Source of the DNA: RGIG7332 sp045580305
GTDB lineage: Bacteria; Bacillota; Clostridia; Oscillospirales; JAAYXM01
Assembly (NCBI GenBank): GCA_045580305.1
Contig: JAZNNQ010000060.1
Location: forward strand, 1 to 19,719
DNA length: 19,719 bases
Direction: 5' to 3'
The notes beneath the pieces were generated by a model that saw nothing but the letters and a program-made list of their open reading frames with translations, was not told where the DNA came from and ran no database searches. The first letter of the stretch is position 1, and each line of letters begins with the position of its first letter. This document shows, piece by piece, positions 13,827 through 19,719 of this stretch. A program made the translations under genes and the position numbers.

Positions 13827-15138
13827 AGGAAATATTAAGGCGCTATTGCCGATAGGTGTATTTTTAGTATTATATTTGGGACTTGGACTTGTATTTGAAT
13901 ATGCGCTGCATATACCGATGGGTTTTTACAATATACCCATTGTTGTTGCGTTTATGGTTGCATTGCTTGTTGCCTGCCTTCAGAACAAGAGTCTTGATTT
14001 TGATAAAAAACTTGAAATAATGGGAAAGGGTGTTGGAGATAAAAACATCGTCACCATGATACTTATTTTTCTTGTGGCGGGCATATTTGTGGGCGTTGTA
14101 GGGCGTGCAAGTGCAGAGAGTGTTGCATATTTTATGCTGTCTATAATTCCGACGAGATTTGCGGTGGTTGTTCTCTTTATTGTAAGCTGCTTTGTTTCCC
14201 TTGCGATGGGTACATCGGTGGGCACAATAACACTTATTACTCCTATCGCGGTTGCGGTGTCCGGTGCATCCGGCTTTGACCTTGCGTTATGTGTGGGCTC
14301 GGTTGTTGGTGGCGCAATGTTTGGTGATAATCTTTCCTTTATTTCCGATACAACCATTGCCGCTTGTAATGGTCAAGGTTGTGATATGAAGGACAAATTC
14401 AGAGAAAACTTTGCGATAGCACTTCCTGCGGCGATTGTAACCGTGATTTTAATATTGGTGTTGTCACTAAACAGCGAAATAAGCGGCGAGGTTGTAAAAG
14501 AGTATAATCTTATACAGATAATTCCCTATGTGCTTGTACTTGCGGGAGGAATTGCGGGAATAAATGTTTTTGTGGTACTTCTGATCGGCATCGTGTCCGG
14601 CGCGGCTATAATGCTCGCAACAGGAACCACTGCGGCAACAGAGATTCTTGCCAATATGGGCAGCGGTGCTGCGGGTATGTTTGAAACGATTATAGTAACC
14701 ATTTTGGTATCCGCCATCTGCGCGCTCATTCGCGAAAACGGCGGCTTTGACGCCTTGCTTCACGGAATTAAAAGAATATTTAAAGGTAAAAAGGGCGGAC
14801 AGCTTGGTATGGGTGCTCTCGTGGGAGCGATGGATATCGCCACTGCAAACAACACGGTTGCAATAGTTATGGCAAATCCGATCGCCAAAGAAATTGCGAA
14901 GGATTACGGTATTTCAAGCAGGAAAGCTGCGTCTATCTTAGACACTTTCTCCTGTATCTTCCAAGCTATTATACCTTATGGTGCACAAATTCTTGTGGCA
15001 ATTTCCGCCGTGAACAATTTAGGCGGTGAGATATCTGCCTTTTCAATTATTCCGAATTTGTTTTATCCCTATTTACTTTTGATAAGCTCTTTAGTTTTCA
15101 TATTTTTTATACCCGCTAAGAAAAATCTTGATAAATAA
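13819..15138 (+). CDS. nhaC: NhaC-family Na+/H+ antiporter
   Basis: A 439-aa membrane protein with about eleven hydrophobic helices, matching the NhaC-type antiporters that export sodium in exchange for protons. Family-like segments are the helix pair around SLAMGTSVGTITLITPIAVA, then GGAMFGDNLSFISDTTIAAC (the conserved D-N-L-S-x-I-S-D-T motif), and near the C-terminus GAMDIATANNTVAIVMANPI and DTFSCIFQAIIPYGAQIL. The start is the ATG with GAGGAAGGAAG just upstream; the open frame extends about 40 codons further inside the FliB-like gene but without a better start. The 8-base overlap with that gene indicates translational coupling. Some relatives exchange other substrates, so the cation is inferred from the family. 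Confidence 0.87.
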   Translation: MNKGNIKALLPIGVFLVLYLGLGLVFEYALHIPMGFYNIPIVVAFMVALLVACLQNKSLDFDKKLEIMGKGVGDKNIVTMILIFLVAGIFVGVVGRASAESVAYFMLSIIPTRFAVVVLFIVSCFVSLAMGTSVGTITLITPIAVAVSGASGFDLALCVGSVVGGAMFGDNLSFISDTTIAACNGQGCDMKDKFRENFAIALPAAIVTVILILVLSLNSEISGEVVKEYNLIQIIPYVLVLAGGIAGINVFVVLLIGIVSGAAIMLATGTTAATEILANMGSGAAGMFETIIVTILVSAICALIRENGGFDALLHGIKRIFKGKKGGQLGMGALVGAMDIATANNTVAIVMANPIAKEIAKDYGISSRKAASILDTFSCIFQAIIPYGAQILVAISAVNNLGGEISAFSIIPNLFYPYLLLISSLVFIFFIPAKKNLDK

Positions 15139-15156
15139 ATATAAAAGTGATACAAT
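15128..15156 (+). promoter_or_regulatory. Promoter of the trkA-trkH operon
   Basis: TTGATA (15128-15133), 17 bases and TACAAT (15151-15156) preceded by TGA, an extended -10. The -35 overlaps the last codons of nhaC, whose stop is at 15136-15138. No terminator separates the two units, so trkAH can also receive read-through from the nhaC operon. Confidence 0.7.
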
Positions 15157-15194
15157 GAAAAACATAAAAATTCTTGTTTGTAAGGGGAGTCGCA

Positions 15195-16568
15195 ATGAAT
15201 ATTATAGTTGTCGGCTGCGGAAAAGTAGGTACCAAGCTTGTTTGCGAGCTTGCTGCCGAAAATCACAGTATTGTTATTGTTGATACGGATATAGAAAAAC
15301 TTGAGGAAATGGGTAACACGCTGGATGTTATGTGTGTTCACGGCCACGGTGAGTCCGTTGCAGTTTTGAAGAATGCAGATGTGGAAAATTGCGACCTGCT
15401 CATTGCGGTTACCAGATCTGACGAGATTAACCTTCTAACCTGTCTTCTTGCAAAGAAATTGGGCGCCAATAACACTATTGCCCGCGTGCGAAATCCCATT
15501 TATGCAGAAGCTATAGATTTAATCAAGGATGACTTGGGTCTCAGCCTTTATATCAATCCCGAGCGTGCGGCGGCACGTGAGATTGCTCGACTTATACGTT
15601 TTCCCAGTGCAATAAGAGTTGAAACCTTTGCCAAGGGTAGGGTCGAGATAATGAAATATGAGATTCCCGAAGGCTCCGAGCTCGCTGAACTTCGAATCAA
15701 TCAGCTTCGCCCCAAGCTTAAAACAACTGTGTTTGTCTGTGCGGTGGAGCGCGGTAATGATGTTTTCGTTCCCACCGGTGATTTCATTTTACGCGCCGGC
15801 GATGTAATTTCATTCGTCGCGCCCATTAAGGTTGCAAACGAATTTTTTGAAACAGTGGGCGCAATTTCCAGAAAAATAGATAATGTAGTTATTATTGGAG
15901 GCGGTCGCCTTACCTATTATCTTACCCAGATTTTGATTGAATCGGGTCATAAGGTGAAGATTATTGAAATATCTAAGGAGCGCTGTGAAGAGCTTAGTGA
16001 AATGTTCCCGGAAGCTATGATAATAAACGGTGACGGCACCGATAACAATCTTCTCCACGAGGAGCATTTTGAAAATGCAGATGCAATCCTTACTTTGACG
16101 GGTGTGGATGAGCAGAACGTGCTTATGTCTATCTATGCTCACAAGAAGATACCGGACGCCAAACTGATAACAAAGATAAAGCATTTTGACTTTGACGACA
16201 TTTTAAGCGGTATGGATATCGGTAGTGTAGTATATCCTAAGAACATTACCGCAGATCTCATTTTGCGGTATGTACGTGTAATGCAGAATTCCTGGGATGC
16301 CAGTATGGAATCCTTGCATCGAATTGTTGACGACAGGGTAGAGGCGCTTGAGTTCCGTATCCGTCAGGAATCTGAGCTTGTAGGAGTGCCCTTTGCAGAG
16401 CTTAATATAAGCCCCGGAACGCTTGTTGCCTGCATTACCCGCAACGGAAAAACTTTTACTCCTGGCGGTCAGGATAGTTTCCAGCTTGGAGATACGGTTA
16501 TCGTTGTTACAACCCATAAAGGAATAAGTCGTATCGAGCAGATACTTGATACTGATGCGGAGATTTAA
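15195..16568 (+). CDS. trkA: Trk potassium uptake regulator TrkA
   Basis: A 457-aa cytoplasmic regulatory subunit of the Trk/Ktr potassium uptake system, with the full two-repeat architecture (E. coli TrkA is about 458 aa). Each half has an RCK-N Rossmann domain and an RCK-C domain. The first nucleotide-binding loop is G7-C-G9-K-V-G12, ending with an acidic D30 for the ribose; the second is IIGGGRLTYYL at about 233-243. RCK-C domains lie at about 140-225 and 370-455. It binds NAD(H) or ATP/ADP and gates TrkH. The start ATG has AAGGGGAG 5 bases upstream. It abuts trkH with no intergenic base. Confidence 0.95.
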   Translation: MNIIVVGCGKVGTKLVCELAAENHSIVIVDTDIEKLEEMGNTLDVMCVHGHGESVAVLKNADVENCDLLIAVTRSDEINLLTCLLAKKLGANNTIARVRNPIYAEAIDLIKDDLGLSLYINPERAAAREIARLIRFPSAIRVETFAKGRVEIMKYEIPEGSELAELRINQLRPKLKTTVFVCAVERGNDVFVPTGDFILRAGDVISFVAPIKVANEFFETVGAISRKIDNVVIIGGGRLTYYLTQILIESGHKVKIIEISKERCEELSEMFPEAMIINGDGTDNNLLHEEHFENADAILTLTGVDEQNVLMSIYAHKKIPDAKLITKIKHFDFDDILSGMDIGSVVYPKNITADLILRYVRVMQNSWDASMESLHRIVDDRVEALEFRIRQESELVGVPFAELNISPGTLVACITRNGKTFTPGGQDSFQLGDTVIVVTTHKGISRIEQILDTDAEI

Positions 16569-18008
16569 ATGAACACGAAACTTGTTTTTAAATTAAACGG
16601 ATATATTCTCCTATTCGACGCAATAGCTATGCTTTTACCGGTTGCGGTAGCGCTTATTTACAGTGAGAGCGCGGGCATGGCTTTTCTTCCTGCGATTATT
16701 ATAAGCCTTGCTGTCGGTATTCCGCTTATACTTCTCAAACCGAAAACAAAGGCTTTTTATGCGCGAGAGGGACTTATTACCGTTGCAATCGCTTGGATAA
16801 TGATGAGTATTGTGGGAGCTCTTCCGTTTTTCTTTTCAAAGGAAATCCCGAATTTTGTGGATTGTATATTTGAAACCGCATCAGGTTTTACTACAACCGG
16901 CGCAACTATTTTAAACGATGTAGAAGCGCTGAGTAACTGTATGCTTTTCTGGCGTAGTTTCACCCACTGGATAGGCGGTATGGGTGTTCTTATGTTTGTT
17001 ATGGCTATTGCACCGCTTGCCGGCGGTAACAATATGCAGCTTATTCGCGCTGAGTCTGCAGGACCGCAGGTTGAAAAGATTTTGCCGAAGGCAAGTCTTA
17101 ATTCAATGCTCCTTTACGGACTTTATATTGGACTTACCGTACTTGAAATTGTATTTCTTCTTTTAGGCAATATGTCAGTGTTTGAAGCTGTTACAACAGC
17201 CTTCGGCACTGCAGGTACCGGTGGCTTTGGCATTAAAAATACAAGCCTTGCCGGATATAGCACATATATTCAGGGCGTTGTTACCGTGTTTATGTTGCTT
17301 TTTGGTATAAATTTCAATATTTACTTCCTGCTTGTTGCGCGAAGATTTAAAACTGCATTCAAAAACCAGGAACTTCATTTGTTTGTTATAATTGTAATTG
17401 CAGCAATAGCTCTCATTACAATCAATATCACAAGTCTGTTCGGAAATGTTTTTTATGCATTGCATCACTCGTCGTTTGCTGTTGCATCGATAATTTCCAC
17501 AACCGGCTTTGCAACCGAGGACTTCAATCTATGGCCCGAGTTTTCAAAGGTTATTCTTTTTGTTCTTATGTTTATCGGCGGTTGTGCAGGTTCCACGGGA
17601 GGCGGTATTAAGGTTTCCCGAATACTCATTTTACTCAAGGCGCTAAAGCGTGAGTTCGTTTCAATGATTCATCCCAGAAGTGTTAAGACCATAACTATTA
17701 ACGGCAAAAAGCTTGACGACGACTCAGTAAGAAAAGTGTATGCGTATATTATTTGTTTTATTGCGGTATTTATCGTATCGTTCCTTATAGTATCTCTGGA
17801 TAAATTCAATTTTGAAACAAATATAACCGCGGTTACTGCAACTCTTAACAATATCGGTCCGGGTTTTGCTGCAGTTGGACCGATGGGAAATTATTCGGAC
17901 TTCTCAATATTATCTAAGATAGTTCTTACGATAGATATGATTTGCGGACGTCTGGAACTGTTCCCCATACTGATATTGTTTCTGCCCCATACATGGAAGA
18001 AAAATTAA
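16569..18008 (+). CDS. trkH: Trk potassium uptake transporter TrkH
   Basis: A 479-aa membrane potassium translocator, close to the usual length of TrkH. Four pore-loop repeats with the selectivity-filter glycine are visible: TTTGAT (108-113), GTAGTGGFG (213-221), STTGFA (310-315) and NNIGPGF (427-433). The intramembrane gating loop with many glycines, GGCAGSTGGGIKVS (337-350), is also present. It imports potassium and is controlled by the TrkA ring encoded just upstream. The ATG directly follows the trkA stop codon, with GCGGAG inside trkA as ribosome binding site. Together with nhaC upstream it makes a cluster for sodium and potassium balance. Confidence 0.95.
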   Translation: MNTKLVFKLNGYILLFDAIAMLLPVAVALIYSESAGMAFLPAIIISLAVGIPLILLKPKTKAFYAREGLITVAIAWIMMSIVGALPFFFSKEIPNFVDCIFETASGFTTTGATILNDVEALSNCMLFWRSFTHWIGGMGVLMFVMAIAPLAGGNNMQLIRAESAGPQVEKILPKASLNSMLLYGLYIGLTVLEIVFLLLGNMSVFEAVTTAFGTAGTGGFGIKNTSLAGYSTYIQGVVTVFMLLFGINFNIYFLLVARRFKTAFKNQELHLFVIIVIAAIALITINITSLFGNVFYALHHSSFAVASIISTTGFATEDFNLWPEFSKVILFVLMFIGGCAGSTGGGIKVSRILILLKALKREFVSMIHPRSVKTITINGKKLDDDSVRKVYAYIICFIAVFIVSFLIVSLDKFNFETNITAVTATLNNIGPGFAAVGPMGNYSDFSILSKIVLTIDMICGRLELFPILILFLPHTWKKN

Positions 18009-18011
18009 ATT

Positions 18012-18051
18012 AAAACAACAACTTTTCTTGGGGAAAAGTTGTTGTTTTTTT
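18012..18051. terminator. Terminator of the trkAH operon
   Basis: A 16-bp stem (18012-18027 with 18033-18048), arms starting AAAACAACAACTTTTC, with a TTGGG loop and a run of seven T. The A-rich start makes it symmetric. The stem base resembles the terminator at 7660-7692. Confidence 0.88.
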
Positions 18052-18060
18052 ACTTTCATA

Positions 18061-18069
18061 TGTTATAAT
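18061..18069 (+). promoter_or_regulatory. Extended -10 promoter of the second EamA gene
   Basis: TGTTATAAT, an extended -10 element ten bases after the terminator T run. A TTGTTT at 18042-18047 within the terminator arm lies 16 bases upstream and could be the -35. Transcription would begin near 18076, about 34 bases before the ATG. Confidence 0.55.
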
Positions 18070-18109
18070 TATTGTCGTGTTAAAATGTGTATTAAAGGGA
18101 TGAAGTCAA

Positions 18110-18979
18110 ATGAAAAAGGCATATATGCTCGCTGCTGTTTCAATCTTGTGCTGGTCAACCGTTGCGACGGTCGCAAAATTACTGCTTGGCAGTATAAATA
18201 ATTTTCAGCTTTTGTGGATGAGCTCGCTTTTCGCGGGACTCTTTCTGCTGATTGTAAATATAGCTACCAGAAGGATTAAGATACTAAAGGAATATAAGGT
18301 AAAGGATTTTTTAACTTCGATACTTATAGGTCTGCCGAGTACATTTTTTTATTATGCGTTTTATTATGCCGGAACCGCTGTTATGCCCGCATCTCAGGCG
18401 TTTATAATTAATTATATGTGGCCGATTATGAGTGTTGTTTTCGCCTGTATTATTTTAAAGGAAAAGCTTACCTGGCGCAAAGGACTTGCAATTGCCATAT
18501 CCTTTGTGGGTGTGGGTATTGTAACAAGTGGCGAGCTTATTTCGTTTAATGCGACCACGCTTTTGGGCGCTGTGTTTTGCTTGATAGGTGCTGTATCCTA
18601 TGGCGTTTTTACCGCGCTTAATCAAAAAAAGGACTACGATAACTGGCTTACAATGATGTTAAGCTATTTTACAACTTTTATTTTAACCACGGTTATAAAC
18701 GGCGCAAGCGGCAACTTATTTGTACCGGATTTGGTGCAAATACTGGGCTTTGCATGGAACGGAATGTTTACTATGGCAGTTGCGAATACCGTGTGGGTGC
18801 TGGCGCTAAAGGCAGGGGATACCGCTAAGGTATCGAACCTCGCGTATATAACCCCATTTTTGTCGTTGGTCTGGACCTTTATATTCCTGGGAGAAACACC
18901 AAGTATTTATTCACTGGTAGGTCTGGTGGTAATCATATTGGGTATTTTCGTACAGCTTAAGGATAAAAAGAAATTATAG
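18110..18979 (+). CDS. EamA (DMT superfamily) transporter
   Basis: A 289-aa membrane protein with about ten helices in two EamA repeats. Typical segments are the first helix ILCWSTVATVAKLLL, the end of repeat one AFIINYMWPIMSVVFACIIL then KEKLTWRKG, and in repeat two ITPFLSLVWTFIFLGETPS. It is a second, distinct metabolite exporter of the superfamily seen at 11694-12611; substrate unknown. GGGATG lies 8-9 bases before the ATG, a modest ribosome binding site. It has its own extended -10 promoter. The small PspC gene begins 11 bases after the stop with no hairpin between, so the two form an operon. Confidence 0.9.
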   Translation: MKKAYMLAAVSILCWSTVATVAKLLLGSINNFQLLWMSSLFAGLFLLIVNIATRRIKILKEYKVKDFLTSILIGLPSTFFYYAFYYAGTAVMPASQAFIINYMWPIMSVVFACIILKEKLTWRKGLAIAISFVGVGIVTSGELISFNATTLLGAVFCLIGAVSYGVFTALNQKKDYDNWLTMMLSYFTTFILTTVINGASGNLFVPDLVQILGFAWNGMFTMAVANTVWVLALKAGDTAKVSNLAYITPFLSLVWTFIFLGETPSIYSLVGLVVIILGIFVQLKDKKKL

Positions 18980-18990
18980 GAGTGAGAACT

Positions 18991-19176
18991 ATGAAAAAGA
19001 AATTATACAAATCAAGCATTGATAAAAAACTATGTGGTGTGTGCGGCGGCATTGCCGAATATTTTGAACTTGCCCCCACACTTGTTCGCTTGGCGTGGAT
19101 CGCGTTTACTCTGCTTGGCGGCAGCGGAATTATCGCGTATATTATTGCGGCTATAATTATGCCGGAAACTTGCTAA
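18991..19176 (+). CDS. Small PspC-domain membrane protein
   Basis: A 61-aa protein consisting of little more than one PspC domain. It has a basic N-terminus (KKKLYKSSIDK), then CGVCGGIAEYFELAPTLVRL (about residues 15-34) and one or two hydrophobic segments ending AAIIMPE. PspC proteins are small membrane proteins, some linked to phage-shock or envelope-stress responses; stand-alone mini versions are common in Bacillota and are not well characterised. AGGAG lies 8 bases before this ATG; an in-frame GTG three codons earlier overlaps it and is rejected. It is the last gene of the EamA operon, followed by a strong terminator. Confidence 0.88.
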   Translation: MKKKLYKSSIDKKLCGVCGGIAEYFELAPTLVRLAWIAFTLLGGSGIIAYIIAAIIMPETC

Positions 19177-19180
19177 AAGG

Positions 19181-19218
19181 TTAATAAAAAAGCTGTCGTA
19201 AGACAGCTTTTTTATTAA
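19181..19218. terminator. Terminator after the PspC gene
   Basis: A 17-bp perfect stem (19181-19197 with 19202-19218) with arms TTAATAAAAAAGCTGTC and its complement and a GTAA loop. A six-T tract lies in the downstream arm. Bidirectional in form. Confidence 0.88.
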
Positions 19219-19223
19219 TAACA

Positions 19224-19320
19224 AGTTGCGAATTTGAAAATATTTTTCTAAAAATTTTGAAAAAGTAGTTGCGTTTAAAATAACTTTGTGTTATAATACA
19301 AATACAGAGTTGCGCAACTC
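19224..19320 (+). promoter_or_regulatory. Three AGTTGCG boxes including a 14-bp palindrome (candidate operators)
   Basis: AGTTGCG occurs at 19224-19230, 19267-19273 and 19308-19314, with starts 43 and 41 bases apart, close to four helical turns. The second box overlaps the -35 hexamer of the promoter. The third is half of the perfect palindrome GAGTTGCGCAACTC (19307-19320), near the predicted transcription start. This is the layout of repressor sites for a dimeric regulator. The regulator is not identified; a MarR-type protein is only a guess. Confidence 0.55.
19269..19297 (+). promoter_or_regulatory. Promoter of the right-edge gene
   Basis: TTGCGT (19269-19274), a 17-base spacer and TATAAT (19292-19297), with TGT just before the -10 (extended). 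Transcription should begin near 19304, about 36 bases before the likely GTG start and just before the palindrome. Confidence 0.7.
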
Positions 19321-19339
19321 ACAACAAAAAAGAAAGACG

Positions 19340-19719
19340 GTGATAAATATAACCTGGATTGAACAAGAGAAAAAACGGGCGGAAGAGGAAGCAATACAAG
19401 CTATGCGCCCGAAGAAAATTCAACCAAATCCAAAAATCCGCGAGGAAAACACAAGAACTACCGAGGAGATGAACCTTGCAAGTGATGCAAATAAGAAGTA
19501 TAATAAAAGCAGTAAAAAGAGCGAGGCTTATCGTTCAACCACTTCATCGGGAAGCAAGTCTGCTTCTACCTCGAGCACCTCGTCGGGAAGAAAAACGGAA
19601 AATAAAGCCGCGTCTGCTTCAACTACCTCATCGGGGAATAAGACGACGAGTAAACCTGCTTATACTTCGTCTTCAAGCACCAATAAGAGTAGTGGGACTA
19701 AAACCATTTGGGACACCGA
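19340..19719 (+). CDS. Ser/Thr/Lys-rich protein of unknown function (cut by the window edge)
   Basis: An open frame of 126 codons that reaches the window end without a stop. The likely start is GTG at 19340; the upstream purines AGAAAGA are a weak ribosome binding site. The first in-frame ATG (codon 22, 19403) is the alternative, with GAGGAAG before it. The N-terminus is charged and helical (about residues 8-21, EQEKKRAEEEA). After about residue 55 it becomes a low-complexity tract of Ser, Thr, Lys and Gly with loose repeats of the form STTSSGxK (DNA 19535-19642), ending TIWDT at the edge. It has no signal peptide. The tract looks like a flexible linker to a domain beyond the window. Function unknown. 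Confidence 0.6.
   Translation, partial: MINITWIEQEKKRAEEEAIQAMRPKKIQPNPKIREENTRTTEEMNLASDANKKYNKSSKKSEAYRSTTSSGSKSASTSSTSSGRKTENKAASASTTSSGNKTTSKPAYTSSSSTNKSSGTKTIWDT
19535..19642 (+). repeat. Degenerate in-frame repeats encoding STTSSGxK units
   Basis: Three related stretches within the right-edge gene contain ACTTCATCGGGAAGCAAG, ACCTCGTCGGGAAGAAAA and ACCTCATCGGGGAATAAG, at roughly 36 to 50-base intervals. They encode Ser/Thr runs followed by Ser-Gly and Lys. The copies differ at several bases, so they are old or under selection rather than fresh slippage products. Confidence 0.5.

Overview
This window looks like a chromosomal segment of a low-GC Gram-positive bacterium, most likely a clostridium (Bacillota, Clostridia). 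The reasons are purine-rich Shine-Dalgarno sequences before nearly every gene, compact terminator hairpins, consensus vegetative promoters that often carry an extended TGn -10 box, and family content: a DUF896/YnzC protein, a CotJC-type manganese catalase, NhaC, and a FliB-type cysteine-rich protein. I cannot place it to genus.

Layout. (1) 1-400 is the distal end of a ribosomal RNA operon: a complete 5S rRNA, tRNA-Asn(GTT), a CAT-anticodon tRNA and a terminator. (2) 444-3885 is an AT-rich block of accessory character. It holds an orphan multidomain protein (TerB-like, SAP and a C-terminal PD-(D/E)XK nuclease-like domain) with its own perfect promoter and terminator, a two-helix STM3941-like membrane protein and a cytoplasmic transglutaminase-like protein. 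(3) 3895-5967 has a manganese catalase on the minus strand and a divergent alpha/beta hydrolase. (4) 5968-7643 has a decayed remnant of an XRE-type regulator and an APC amino acid permease with a strong promoter. (5) 7693-11701 is one apparent operon: an unrecognised 184-aa protein, a SanA/YdcF protein, a glutaminase gene broken by an internal deletion, a DUF4886 SGNH hydrolase, a nitroreductase and a maltose/galactoside-type O-acetyltransferase. It ends in a perfect hairpin shared with the next, convergent gene. (6) 11694-15138 has an EamA transporter (minus) divergent from a DUF896-fliB-like-nhaC operon. (7) 15128-18051 is a trkA-trkH potassium uptake operon with its own promoter. (8) 18061-19218 has a second EamA transporter and a small PspC-domain membrane protein. 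(9) From 19224 there is a promoter with three evenly spaced AGTTGCG boxes and a perfect 14-bp palindrome, driving a Ser/Thr/Lys-rich open frame that runs off the end.

How the genes work together: ion homeostasis is the clearest theme (NhaC for sodium/proton exchange, TrkAH for potassium), joined by amino acid transport and peroxide or redox protection. The most unusual items are the TerB-SAP-nuclease protein beside the tRNA genes, the catalytically deleted glutaminase, and the regulated but unrecognised gene at the right edge. I saw no CRISPR array, insertion sequence, integrase or riboswitch. No gene-free stretch exceeds 300 bases; the longest (5968-6257, 290 bases) holds a terminator, a regulator remnant and a promoter.
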